64,000 nt of DNA from Pseudoalteromonas luteoviolacea (GTDB taxonomy: Bacteria; Pseudomonadota; Gammaproteobacteria; Enterobacterales; Alteromonadaceae), in the NCBI RefSeq assembly GCF_001750165.1, contig NZ_CP015411.1, positions 173,501 through 237,500 on the forward strand, read 5' to 3'. The notes below the pieces were generated by a model. The model saw only the letters and a program-made list of their open reading frames with translations, did no database searches and was not told where the DNA came from. The position numbers and the translations under genes were made by a program. Shown one piece after another: positions 38,201-45,848 of this stretch (position 1 is its first letter; each line of letters opens with the position of its first letter).

Positions 38201-38504
38201 GCTTAACGAGGAGCGGTATATGGTATGCACACCGCTGGGAGTCTAGGTTGTCTACAAACAGTAATCTCGCCTGTGTGTTTGATAGTTGCATAGGCTTGAT
38301 GGCTGGCCATTTCAAAAATGCAGCCTCAGAGCGGATATTATGGGCGCTGAGCAGCGCCAATATATCTGCTTTATGCGTTTTGAGTGTCGTGAGCAAGGTT
38401 GGCGCTACGTTATCCTCATATCCCAGTGCCAACGTATCTTGCTCGGACACCCACACGCGCAATTGTTGCGCGTGAAGATGGTTGATTAATTGATGCATAT
38501 CCAT
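32220..38504 (-). CDS. Nonribosomal peptide synthetase, modules 3 and 4 (TubC-C-A-T-C-A-T)
   Basis: 2094 aa. A TubC-like docking domain (1-55) precedes C (70-500, HHIVFDAWS at 196-204, with Ala for the usual Gly), A (510-985), T (Ser1027), C (1075-1500, HHIAFDG at 1199-1205), A (1510-1995) and T (Ser2040). The specificity code of the first A domain reads DAEVIGEVTK; two acidic pocket residues hint at a basic amino acid. The second reads DACFFGEVCK, which I cannot assign. That domain also has altered core motifs, YGLSE for YGPTE and QWDIDG where QVKIRG is usual. The C-terminal tail (SEDEFEMEI) is acidic, as expected of a partner for the TubC domain of the next protein. The start lies 2 bases after the preceding stop, with GGAG upstream. 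Confidence 0.93.
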   Translation of the reverse strand: MDMHQLINHLHAQQLRVWVSEQDTLALGYEDNVAPTLLTTLKTHKADILALLSAHNIRSEAAFLKWPAIKPMQLSNTQARLLFVDNLDSQRCAYHIPLLVKLNEGMSKEEITNKVDKAVAKHPLLNSHIIEDAQGLSCQTQLNPLSYSSQRVTSTAELKSQVYKAIHTSFSLSHEAPFKVSFYQLNNDTYCLFLWHHIVFDAWSMRVFFDELSEQCTMQTTPATTSYFDYVRWQSKQNFETAHQYWQQQLSGAHPTQIQATQYQQIGSGQAQNYYFSLSRTQSNAVKQLAKQFNTTPYVILLSQFVYQITQYSGESDIVIGAPTDNRDHPQTQEIIGCLVNTLLLRVNTSNQTNFSELIQQTANTLKSAKQHQHLPFDDQLQYLDGATNSALPSLMFSVQRFGSDLVDEFELPFKRADEFNNDELYNPVKCDLRLAFDDSQEELQGQLNYDPSKFDLGFIVHFANTYQTTLAKAIENPERSLNLGHVNALPSFECMHNEIVQHRSLYQNFKHVALTHSSDVALRYKQQTISYSSLLGQVEHLAKHLKLHMEQQASSTVALMYERSPEMIIAMLAVLAAGGHYVPLNPTQGSHRNEFILNDCGAKILLYSTSVKTSLSELNFNHTAITIDKLRETRTPATELDARQHDQLAYAIYTSGSTGSPKGVLVEDRQVLALIESTTSYYQFDHTEQVCALPPYYFDAFVEPLFLALLNGATFIVPTEQEVNSPEKISALLSDGVTHLVASPAILNALTRPQKSQLKRVITGGEACNRQLIETWKPILFIEYGPTEATVTSSIYATETNVQTPANIGKPLEHCAFIIVDEQLNALPDYCPGEILISGHGISRGYLNLESQNRSRFIELNGTRCYRTGDIARRLANGDYQYLGRNDRQVKLRGLRIELTEIENALLMHPDVNQACVKVQNSSQGDALVAYLCGEAVSLEEINSTLKAYLPEYMHPSATSWLPTLPLTANGKVNLAALEPIEIGSAEQYRPPRNHLEQALCKLWQTELNVAQVGIDDDYFMLGGNSVSAMSLVAKMQHQHGIDIELKQFLAARTIAKISHQDLPKDTISVVNAPLVEQDLTHQQTALLVNEQLSPTAAAYHIPLFLKCDTVHKQQALLSAIQDFIAHYPILRTTYKQDTTGQWCYHRTLEDISVENLSLDELNQFTQRRFELTHQAPLRIALVNSPTASNYAIYMVFHHIAFDGWSTRVLLQSLDTILKGQSHTPAPVQFTEYAAWQSQRSVQDLAFWQTRFAGLSLTPWETDTPRQAVNDHIGKSIDFTFPDDLTRKLRALAKAQNTSLYTVLLTAYQLSLCLWSQREHIVVGSPSDNRPSECTQAVGYFVNTLPHILQKQESHNFCTHIKNNQRYLIEAKAHESVPLDKLSNAVEPTRAAGVTPLFQTFFSLDQFNISEQQSPHFEVAQRSTQIGGEYTPAKFDWNLICKDNGTTLQAQFIFMASHYSSDRCQQFIDFFTVYLNNLCDYSEQPICDVPTITQREFMSLMPDTDINPPSFLAQFSAAVQSNAHKVALRYQDKEITYAQLDKVSNHIAHQLSTCTPSIVSNIALYFEKGAIAPVIMLSALKAGIPFVSLSTNHPVTRNLEILTLAQTDLVVCEHAAPDWYKGQSLVIDLDKLLLQHTLDDFEPQIYPQDKLAYLIFTSGTTGKPKGAMLHHGGLANLCQHMRHSHQLENAEQVIASQFAEYVFDASICEIFPALAAGAQLEIVPETMRKDPTALYQFLAERKVKVAFLPTVLINQFAEKIAQIKLQLLFTGGSKLNPVDIKLAETFLNEYGLSETSVCVTQAQIMRNQPVKIGHAISNTQTFILDAHKNILPKGAVGELYIGGQPVGLGYWQNPQQTTKHFAQHAFSHGHQQITSYLYRTGDLVRLDRHNALEFIARADQQWDIDGHRIEPAEIECKLLKHPDVKQAAAHLIKTQAGANSLVAYIVTEQANTSCIQQWFNAQVPHYMQLTHVTAMATLPLTLNGKLDTSKLPTDIIEHHIDIQAPETETEKALAPLWSEYLGVANTDLNQHFFALGGSSIVAAKLVSQYSTQLNMDIPLSLLLTHPTFKAFAQAIAEQQQQSQVSEDEFEMEI

Positions 38505-38506
38505 TG

Positions 38507-41500
38507 CTACAGCTCCATGACTTGAGCAGAAGCTGAGCTTGGCTCGTCACTGTTTGAGTCACAAATATCAATGAGATCCAATGTGTCTAAGTGCTGTGCC
38601 AAAGCCGCTACTGAAGGGCTCGCGATAATCGCCGATAATGGAATGGCCAGTTGATGCCACTTTTGCGCGTTGCGAACAAGTTGCACGGCTAGGATAGAGT
38701 TCCCCCCTAATCGATAGAAATTATCGTGGATCCCCACGTTTTCTAACCCTAACGTCTGTTGCCAAATCTCGCAAAGCAAAGCTTCCCGTTCGTTGGTTGG
38801 TGCGACAAATTGTTTAGTCTGGTTTAGTGTCGGTAATGGCAGTGCTTTACTATCCAATTTACCGTTCACGGTTAAAGGCATCGAGGTTTGTTGACGGATC
38901 GCATTAGGGACCATATAAGCTGGCAAATGGGTCTTAAGTTGATTTAAGAAATTAATTTCATCGAAAAGGGCATCAGGATGCATTACAACATATCCACTGA
39001 GAGCTGTTTGTTGCTGGCGCGTATAAGTGATCACCGCAGCTTCCTTTACCCCTTCAATATTAAGCAAATGTGACTCGATCTCACCGAGCTCAATACGGTG
39101 GCCTCGTATTTTGATTTGATTATCGAGTCGGCCTAAGTATTCTAAGTGGCCATTTGGTAATAATCTGGCTTTATCACCCGTTTTGTAGGCTCTTATGATC
39201 TGGCCATTGAATGAGAGCTCAAGGAATCGCGCATGGGTCAACTCTCTTTGATTGAGGTAACCTTTTGCTAGACCTGCACCACTCACAAATAGCTCACCTT
39301 GCGCACCCACTGGCACGGGTCGCTGCTGGCTATCCAAAATAAATACTTGCATATCATTTAATGGCTTACCAATATCAGCGATATACGAATTCATCTTTGG
39401 TTCTAGCGGTAGAGAGGTTACGTGCACAGTGGTTTCTGTGATGCCGTACATATTGACTAATTGAATGCGCTCACCAAAGTGCTTCCACCATGGTGCCAAG
39501 CGTGAATAATTTAGCTGCTCTCCCCCGAAGATCACCGTCCTTAAGCTACTAAGTGTGGCATTTGATTCGATTGCGATATCGCTAAAATTGTAAAATGCGC
39601 TCGGTGTTTGGTTAAGCACCGTAATACCAAACTGCTCACATTGTTTGACAAACTCAAAACTGTCGCGTGCCTGAGTATAGCTAGGAATAAATAACTGCCC
39701 GCCATGGCAAAGCGCTCCCCAAATTTCCCAGACACTGAAATCAAAAATAGTATCGTGATAAAGCACCCATGTATCTTGGTTACCGAATTGATATTGCTGC
39801 TGTGTTGCAGACAGTAACCGTGTGACATTTTCATGGGTTTGTATCACCCCTTTGGGTTGACCTGTAGTCCCTGAGGTATAGATGATATATGCATTGTCTT
39901 TTGGCATCGGTTGAGTGCCAGGTGCGCTGCATTGGGGGAACTCACCTTCTATATTAAATAGCGGCCAATCGAGTTGTTGTGTATCTGTCAGCGTGGCAAT
40001 GCTTTCGGTATTACTCAGTACTATTTGTAAGTTAGCATCAGATATCACAAATTCGTTTCTTGCTGCTGGTGCTCTGGTTGAGATCGGAACATAGGCTGCA
40101 CCAGCCTTCAGCACGGCGAGCATTGCGATAACGGTATCAATAGAAGGATTTAAATAGAGTCCAATATAGCTTTGTTGGCCAAATTGCTGCAATAAGTTGC
40201 CAGCTAGCTTATCTGCACGGTCATTTAACTCTTGATAGCTAATTTCGCTATCAGTGGTAAACAGTGCTGTTTGGTCTGGCTGTGCTGTAACTTGTGCTGT
40301 GAGCTGCGATAGCAGATCAGTTTTACGGTATTGCGCTGGCTGTTTGTCTGTTTTAGGCGGGCTTGTCAGCGTTAGCTGCTCAATGGGTAACTCGCCATCA
40401 GTACTGATAAGTTGAGCAAGGATATGATTAAAGTTTTCACTTAACGCATCAACAAACCAAGGGTCGTAACGGTTTAAGTCAAACTCCCATAGCATGGTAA
40501 CAGAGTCATCTTGGTCTTGTCCCATTCGAGTAATGACAACGATATTGAGCTCGAATTTTGATGACTGACTACTGATGGCTTCGTAATATTGTATGTTCTC
40601 CAGGCCGGGTAACGTGAGATCAGGTAGCGGTGAGTCATGGAAGCTGAAACAGATTTGAAATAGCGGATTGACCCCTTTAATACGCTCAGGATTGACATCG
40701 GCAACGACTTCTGTGAAAGGCAGAGTTTGATTTGCCAGCATATCATTACTGACTTCGAAGCAATGTTGCACGAGTGAGTTGATACTCATTTCTGCGCTTT
40801 GCTTGACGCGTGCAACTACGGTGCTCACTAGCATCCCTATGGTGTTTTCGACATTGGTGTAGCTGCGGTTAGCTACCCCTGAGCCGACACAAATATCTTG
40901 ATCGCCACTGAAGCGAGACAAGACGATATTAAGTGCTGCCAATGCAATAGAAAAAGGCGTCACCTGATTTTGTTGACTGTAAGATTTTAAGTCATTCCAC
41001 AATGCTCGAGGTAATTTGACGCGATGTGCTCTGCCTCGTTCAGTCGGAGTATCTCCTAGACGAGAAACAGGCAGGTTAATGCGCCCCGGTGCATCTTTTA
41101 ATTGTTCTTTCCAAAACTGACGTTGTTGAGATGCTTGTTCAGAGCTCAACCAGTCATGTTGATAAGCTGCGTAATCAGCATACTGTGTAATTTCAGGCAA
41201 CGTGGCTTTGTCTGCACCATTTAAGCGCTGTTTGTAGCAACTGAATAGGTGGTTAATAAAGATATTAGACGACCACCCGTCATGCACTAGATGATGCTCG
41301 ATATGGATTAAGACATATTTTTCTTGATGTGTTCTAACAATGGCAAAACGTGCCAGTGGAAGCTGGTTTATCGCAAAAATATCATTCATTTCACCATTTA
41401 CAAGCTTATCGACATGCTCAAGAGCCACGGACTCGGAGTATTCACTAAAGTCGAAGTAGGGAACATCTTGTTTGTAATTTGGCTCTATATACTGGATTGG

Positions 41501-43495
41501 TTCATGCAAATCATAGTAGGTGCGAAAAACCGCGTGATTGTCCACAACATCTTGAATTGCGCCCTGCATTGCAGGCACATCTAATTGCCCAGTAAATGTG
41601 GTGGTGCATTTTGCATGATATGCTTTATCACTCGGATCTGCCTTTGCTAGGAACCAAATAGCGCGTTGCTGCAAGGAAAGTGGGATCGCATGTTCGAGTT
41701 TTTCATGGCGCTTTGGCAAGGCTATGGTTTCAAATTTTTGCGATTGTAGAGCTTGCCATACCTGCCCTGCACTGCGGTGACGGTAAATGAGCGCGGCGGG
41801 TACACTGATATTTAATTGTTGGAAGAGTTGGTTACTTAAGTTGATAACAGAGAGCGAATCACCGCCTTGTTGAAAAAAGTCTTGCTCCCACTCTAATCCG
41901 GGCAAGCAGAAAGACTGAAATTGTGCCAAAAATGCTTGCTGAGATAAATCAAGGTCGACATGGTTTACAGGTTGCATCGTCGTCAACTCAGAGTTTGAAA
42001 GAGCGTGAGCATCAACTTTGCCGTTTTCTGTCATGGGCAGAGCATTTAGATACTGATAGTGGTCTGGTACCATATAGTCGGGCAGTGTACTGGTGACGAT
42101 ATCATTGATGCGTTTAGCAAGGGTGTTATCAGGTGCTTCATGAGTAACGACAAAAGCAACTAAAAACTTTGTATTAGTATGCTTTACAACCTGACAGCTT
42201 ACGAGTTTAACGGCGTCATGTTGTGCAATTACTTGCTCAATTTCCCCTAGCTCAATGCGAAATCCTCGAAGTTTAACCTGGCTGTCATTGCGACCGATAA
42301 AGTGATAGTCCTCGCCATCGAATCGGGCTAAATCACCAGATTTGTAGAGTTTTGCAAAGTGAGGAGGATCTATGTCTGCTTGATAAAATGGATTGTCGAT
42401 AAAACGTGCTTGAGTTAAATCAGGTCGATTTAAATAGCCTTTGGCGATGCCTGCGCCACTAATATATAACTCACCACTTTCTCCATCATCGACCGCATCG
42501 AGCTGATCATTGAGTAAATAAAGTCGTGTATGAACAAATGGCTTACCAATATTGAATTCAGAATGACTGTCTGAGTATTCATTGGCGCACGTACCTACCG
42601 TATATTCTGTAGGTCCGTAGCCATTAAAAATGCGTGTGACTTTTGATAGTCGCTTTAGCATATCAAGGTTAGGGGTCTCACCTGCAACGACTAATGTTTT
42701 TAATGTGTGCAGATGTTTTAAATCCATTAATGCCAATAAGGCGGGGGGGATACTAGCAAATTGAATCGCGTTGTTGGCAAGAAGCTCTCCCAGAGCTGTC
42801 GCGTCATGACGTTGCTCTTCATTGGCAATGTAAACTGTCTGACCTAGCATCAGCTGGGTGATCAACTCAAATACACTGGCATCAAAGATATAGGATGCAA
42901 ACATGAGTGCACGTTCGATTTTATCAATACCAAAGCGGTTGATCTGTGCTTCCGCTAAATATAATAAATTCTGATAGGGGATTTCGACCCCTTTCGGATT
43001 ACCAGTTGTACCTGAGGTATAAATGACATAAGCGATATCAGACATAGCTGAGTGTGTAGGGGTAAACGCTTGTGTACTTGGAGACTCAATTGATACGGTT
43101 GGGTAATCGTTAAATAACGCTGCATTTTGAAATTTACTATGCGTCAAAATTAAAGCGGGTTGACTGTCTTCAATAATAAATTGACAACGAGAGGTCGGGG
43201 CTTCAGTCGAGATGGGGATATAGCCCTTCCCTGATTGGATAGCAGCTAAAATACCGATTACCATATCAATACCACGCTCAAGATATAGTGCCACATAAGG
43301 TGACTCGGATGGATTCTCTTGAGCATGTTGTTGAATATTAGCAGCAACTCTTTCAACTTGAATTTCAAGCTCTTGATAGCTTACTTGGTCTTCGCCAAAA
43401 ATTAAGGCAACATTATTTGCGTATGCTGAGAAAGCATGTTTTAAAATAGCTTGAGGGTGATCGCTGTTATGAATTGATATGCGTGCTGTCATCAT
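38507..43495 (-). CDS. Nonribosomal peptide synthetase, initiation module and module 2 (A-T-C-A-T)
   Basis: 1662 aa. It begins directly with an adenylation domain (about 15-500), so it is the loading protein with no N-terminal condensation or acyl-starter domain. T follows (Ser547 in GGDSL), then C (605-1040, HHLVHDG at 734-740), A (1060-1555) and T (Ser1600 in GGNSI). By GrsA mapping the first code is DAFSVAGVGK, closest in pattern to Phe/Tyr-type pockets (low certainty). The second is DFWNIGMVHK, the exact canonical threonine code. The tail is acidic. An AAGGA site precedes the ATG pair. The gene is divergent from purT. No epimerisation domain is present. Confidence 0.94.
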   Translation of the reverse strand: MMTARISIHNSDHPQAILKHAFSAYANNVALIFGEDQVSYQELEIQVERVAANIQQHAQENPSESPYVALYLERGIDMVIGILAAIQSGKGYIPISTEAPTSRCQFIIEDSQPALILTHSKFQNAALFNDYPTVSIESPSTQAFTPTHSAMSDIAYVIYTSGTTGNPKGVEIPYQNLLYLAEAQINRFGIDKIERALMFASYIFDASVFELITQLMLGQTVYIANEEQRHDATALGELLANNAIQFASIPPALLALMDLKHLHTLKTLVVAGETPNLDMLKRLSKVTRIFNGYGPTEYTVGTCANEYSDSHSEFNIGKPFVHTRLYLLNDQLDAVDDGESGELYISGAGIAKGYLNRPDLTQARFIDNPFYQADIDPPHFAKLYKSGDLARFDGEDYHFIGRNDSQVKLRGFRIELGEIEQVIAQHDAVKLVSCQVVKHTNTKFLVAFVVTHEAPDNTLAKRINDIVTSTLPDYMVPDHYQYLNALPMTENGKVDAHALSNSELTTMQPVNHVDLDLSQQAFLAQFQSFCLPGLEWEQDFFQQGGDSLSVINLSNQLFQQLNISVPAALIYRHRSAGQVWQALQSQKFETIALPKRHEKLEHAIPLSLQQRAIWFLAKADPSDKAYHAKCTTTFTGQLDVPAMQGAIQDVVDNHAVFRTYYDLHEPIQYIEPNYKQDVPYFDFSEYSESVALEHVDKLVNGEMNDIFAINQLPLARFAIVRTHQEKYVLIHIEHHLVHDGWSSNIFINHLFSCYKQRLNGADKATLPEITQYADYAAYQHDWLSSEQASQQRQFWKEQLKDAPGRINLPVSRLGDTPTERGRAHRVKLPRALWNDLKSYSQQNQVTPFSIALAALNIVLSRFSGDQDICVGSGVANRSYTNVENTIGMLVSTVVARVKQSAEMSINSLVQHCFEVSNDMLANQTLPFTEVVADVNPERIKGVNPLFQICFSFHDSPLPDLTLPGLENIQYYEAISSQSSKFELNIVVITRMGQDQDDSVTMLWEFDLNRYDPWFVDALSENFNHILAQLISTDGELPIEQLTLTSPPKTDKQPAQYRKTDLLSQLTAQVTAQPDQTALFTTDSEISYQELNDRADKLAGNLLQQFGQQSYIGLYLNPSIDTVIAMLAVLKAGAAYVPISTRAPAARNEFVISDANLQIVLSNTESIATLTDTQQLDWPLFNIEGEFPQCSAPGTQPMPKDNAYIIYTSGTTGQPKGVIQTHENVTRLLSATQQQYQFGNQDTWVLYHDTIFDFSVWEIWGALCHGGQLFIPSYTQARDSFEFVKQCEQFGITVLNQTPSAFYNFSDIAIESNATLSSLRTVIFGGEQLNYSRLAPWWKHFGERIQLVNMYGITETTVHVTSLPLEPKMNSYIADIGKPLNDMQVFILDSQQRPVPVGAQGELFVSGAGLAKGYLNQRELTHARFLELSFNGQIIRAYKTGDKARLLPNGHLEYLGRLDNQIKIRGHRIELGEIESHLLNIEGVKEAAVITYTRQQQTALSGYVVMHPDALFDEINFLNQLKTHLPAYMVPNAIRQQTSMPLTVNGKLDSKALPLPTLNQTKQFVAPTNEREALLCEIWQQTLGLENVGIHDNFYRLGGNSILAVQLVRNAQKWHQLAIPLSAIIASPSVAALAQHLDTLDLIDICDSNSDEPSSASAQVMEL

Positions 43496-43649
43496 GGTAA
43501 TCCTTCAATTTAATTAACGCCAGCGCTACACTATGTTGCAATTGTGTTTTTAATGTGTGTTTTTTGAAGTGTTTCTTTCTCATTTTTTGAAAAAAACACG
43601 TATTTTCACTTGATAAATAATCAAATTATGTTAATCAAAAGGAATCTTT
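43496..43649. promoter_or_regulatory. Divergent promoter region between the NRPS operon and purT
   Basis: 154 AT-rich bases must contain both promoters. On the minus strand, TTGCAA and TTAATT with an 18-base spacer are a plausible -35/-10 for the NRPS operon. An odd palindrome TTGATAAATAATCAA lies at 43610-43624, ahead of purT. No pathway-specific regulator gene is nearby. Confidence 0.35.
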
Positions 43650-44837
43650 ATGCGTATTACTCCTTTGGGAACCCCTTTTTCTCCAACGGCATGTAAAATC
43701 CTGTTTTGTGGTGGCGGTGAGCTAGGTAAGGAAACAGTGATTGAATTTAAGCGATTAGGGGCAGAAGTCATCGTGTTAGATCGCTATGACAATGCGCCAG
43801 CCATGCAAGTTGCAGACAGAAGCTATACGCTCTCTATGCTGGATGGTGAGCGGTTAGCAGAGGTGATTCGCGCAGAACAGCCTGATTACATAGTGCCAGA
43901 AATTGAGGCGATCGCCACAGATACACTGGTTGAATTAGAGGCTGAAGGCTTTACGGTTGTACCAACAGCAAAAGCAACACAGCTCACCATGAATCGTGAG
44001 GGGATCCGTCGATTAGCAGCTGAAGAATTAAAAATAGCGACTTCTCCTTATCAATTTGTTGATAGCATCGACGACTTTCGTGCAGCCATTGAACACATTG
44101 GTATGCCCTGTGTAGTGAAGCCGATCATGAGCTCATCGGGTAAAGGACAAAGTGTGGTAAAAACACTGGGTGATATTGAATCTGCGTGGGAATACGCACA
44201 GCAAGGTGGTCGAGCGGGGCAAGGGCGTGTCATTGTAGAGGGGTTTGTGGATTTTGATTATGAAATCACTTTACTGACCATACGCCACAGTCAGGGTACT
44301 AGCTTTTGTGCACCAATTGGACATGTACAAGCCGGTGGAGACTATCAGCAAAGTTGGCAGCCGCAGGCAATGAGCGAACTGGCATTGGCACGCAGTAAAG
44401 ACATTGCTAGCAAAATTACTGAGGCACTCGGTGGTCGCGGTTTGTTTGGGGTTGAGTTATTTATTAAAGGCGACGAGGTCTATTTTAGTGAAGTCTCTCC
44501 GCGTCCACATGATACTGGCATGGTGACCTTGATTTCCCAAGATTTGAGTGAGTTTGCGTTGCATGCGCGTGCTGTGCTTGGTTTGCCAATTCCTACGATT
44601 CACTTTCATGGTCCTTCTGCATCCAGTGTTATCCTTGTTGAAGGTGAGTCTGATCAAGTACAATTTGGCAATTTAGGGCAAGCATTGGCAGAAGCCAATA
44701 CCGATATCCGCTTGTTTGGTAAACCGCAGGTTCAAGGTGTCAGACGCATGGGGGTGGCATTGGCACGAGATAATAGTGTGGATGAAGCGGTAGAAAAAGC
44801 AAAGCGTGTCAGCGGTGCGGTTGAATATACCGTTTAG
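43650..44837 (+). CDS. purT: Formate-dependent phosphoribosylglycinamide formyltransferase
   Basis: A 395-aa ATP-grasp enzyme that makes formyl-GAR from GAR, formate and ATP in purine synthesis. It opens with ITPLGTPFSPTA and CGGGELGKE, has PEIEAIATDTL, the ATP-grasp loop SSSGKGQSV, and 'VEVSPRPHDTGMVTL'-type metal ligands near residue 285 (here beginning FSEVSPRPHDTGMV). Length matches E. coli PurT (392 aa). An AAAGGAAT site precedes the ATG. It is a housekeeping gene and I see no link to the divergent NRPS operon. Confidence 0.96.
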   Translation: MRITPLGTPFSPTACKILFCGGGELGKETVIEFKRLGAEVIVLDRYDNAPAMQVADRSYTLSMLDGERLAEVIRAEQPDYIVPEIEAIATDTLVELEAEGFTVVPTAKATQLTMNREGIRRLAAEELKIATSPYQFVDSIDDFRAAIEHIGMPCVVKPIMSSSGKGQSVVKTLGDIESAWEYAQQGGRAGQGRVIVEGFVDFDYEITLLTIRHSQGTSFCAPIGHVQAGGDYQQSWQPQAMSELALARSKDIASKITEALGGRGLFGVELFIKGDEVYFSEVSPRPHDTGMVTLISQDLSEFALHARAVLGLPIPTIHFHGPSASSVILVEGESDQVQFGNLGQALAEANTDIRLFGKPQVQGVRRMGVALARDNSVDEAVEKAKRVSGAVEYTV

Positions 44838-44849
44838 TGGTGTGAAATA

Positions 44850-44864
44850 GGGCCTTATGGCCCC
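44850..44864. terminator. Weak hairpin after purT
   Basis: GGGCC-TTATG-GCCCC type stem just past purT, with CAAGTTTTG after it. It could terminate purT and the converging porin gene. Confidence 0.4.
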
Positions 44865-44885
44865 AAGTTTTGCAGCAAATTAAAT

Positions 44886-45572
44886 CTATAACTCAAAATC
44901 GATGGCGTAGCTCACATAGACTTTGAGGTCGTCATCGGCATCAAGGTCGGTTTTTACTAAGCCGAATGTATAAGCATCTTTATTCAGGCTGACGCCATAA
45001 TCCATATAGCTGTCATCTTCTCCTGTCCATTCCATGACGGTATCACCACTGGAATTGCCAATATGCAAGCCCAGCTCAGCATCTTTGAAAACAGGGAAAG
45101 CGGCACTCAGTTCGACGTATAGCATGTCTTCTTCGGTGCTGCTATCTGATTGCGCATGTGTCATATAACTCACTTTTAAACTGACATTGCGCCACCCGAG
45201 TGCGCCATAGACTTCACCAAAATCTATATCACCTGCTGCATCTGGATAAGCGTAGTGAATATAGCCAATATCATAGCTCAGTGCCTTTACCTCGCCACTA
45301 AAACCGAGGTAAAAATCTAATTCGTAACTGGTGCTGGATGCGTCACCAAAATCGACATTGGAGGCCCAAGTGCCCATATAAAATCCAGAATCGTGGCTAT
45401 AGTCAATACCGCCTGATACGGCTGCGGCATCATCAGATTGGGTAATACCACGCCAAAAGTAATTTGAACTGGCAGCGGCATTGGCGGAGACAGAGTGTTC
45501 ACTGGCTGACATAGCGTGGGTAGAAAGGAGCGCTGCATACGTACACAATAAGAAAGTTGCTTTGTTTGTCAT
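44886..45572 (-). CDS. TorF family putative porin (TIGR02001)
   Basis: A 228-aa secreted outer-membrane protein with a signal peptide ending at MSA. The mature start 'VSANAAASSNYFWRGITQSDDAAAVSGGIDY' shows the SNYxWRGxTQ signature of TorF/TIGR02001 proteins. Alternating aromatic beta strands follow, and the protein ends in a barrel-type strand (YAIDFEL). The start at ATG 45570-45572 has AGGAACC upstream; the frame is open further but without a signal peptide. It is very acidic (many Asp), as is common for marine surface proteins. Channel activity and solute are unproven. Confidence 0.85.
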   Translation of the reverse strand: MTNKATFLLCTYAALLSTHAMSASEHSVSANAAASSNYFWRGITQSDDAAAVSGGIDYSHDSGFYMGTWASNVDFGDASSTSYELDFYLGFSGEVKALSYDIGYIHYAYPDAAGDIDFGEVYGALGWRNVSLKVSYMTHAQSDSSTEEDMLYVELSAAFPVFKDAELGLHIGNSSGDTVMEWTGEDDSYMDYGVSLNKDAYTFGLVKTDLDADDDLKVYVSYAIDFEL

Positions 45573-45809
45573 AATGGTTCCTATATGGCACAGAATAAAT
45601 CGTATTTTTAAAACGAATGTCCGCTGGACACAGTCAGCGATAGACCAAGTCTCAGAGGTGTTTAAGCAATCGCAAACTGCGCGCCAATTTAGGCGCATTG
45701 ACTGGAATTTAGTTTAGGTGATTGAAATGAAATGTAATAAATTTTATTGATAATAAAGTTATTAAGGGGAGGATTTTCGAGGTGTGCACATCTATGGTGC
45801 GGATTATAT

Positions 45810-45836
45810 CAGCCTGCACCGATAGTATGCAGGCTG
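45810..45836. terminator. 9-bp hairpin downstream of the unknown 388-aa gene
   Basis: CAGCCTGCA/TGCAGGCTG is a perfect stem around a 9-base loop, 12 bases past the gene's stop on the minus strand. It has no T-run, so it is a possible terminator only. Confidence 0.4.
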
Positions 45837-45848
45837 TGCGTTATACCA

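Noticed and set aside
39541..39834. 97-codon frame inside the first NRPS gene in another reading phase
   Set aside because: It is contained in the conserved adenylation domain coding sequence and encodes no recognisable protein.
43610..43624. TTGATAAATAATCAA palindrome upstream of purT, resembling an FNR box
   Set aside because: The arms are TTGAT and ATCAA but the spacer is 5 bases; FNR requires 4, so it is not a good site.
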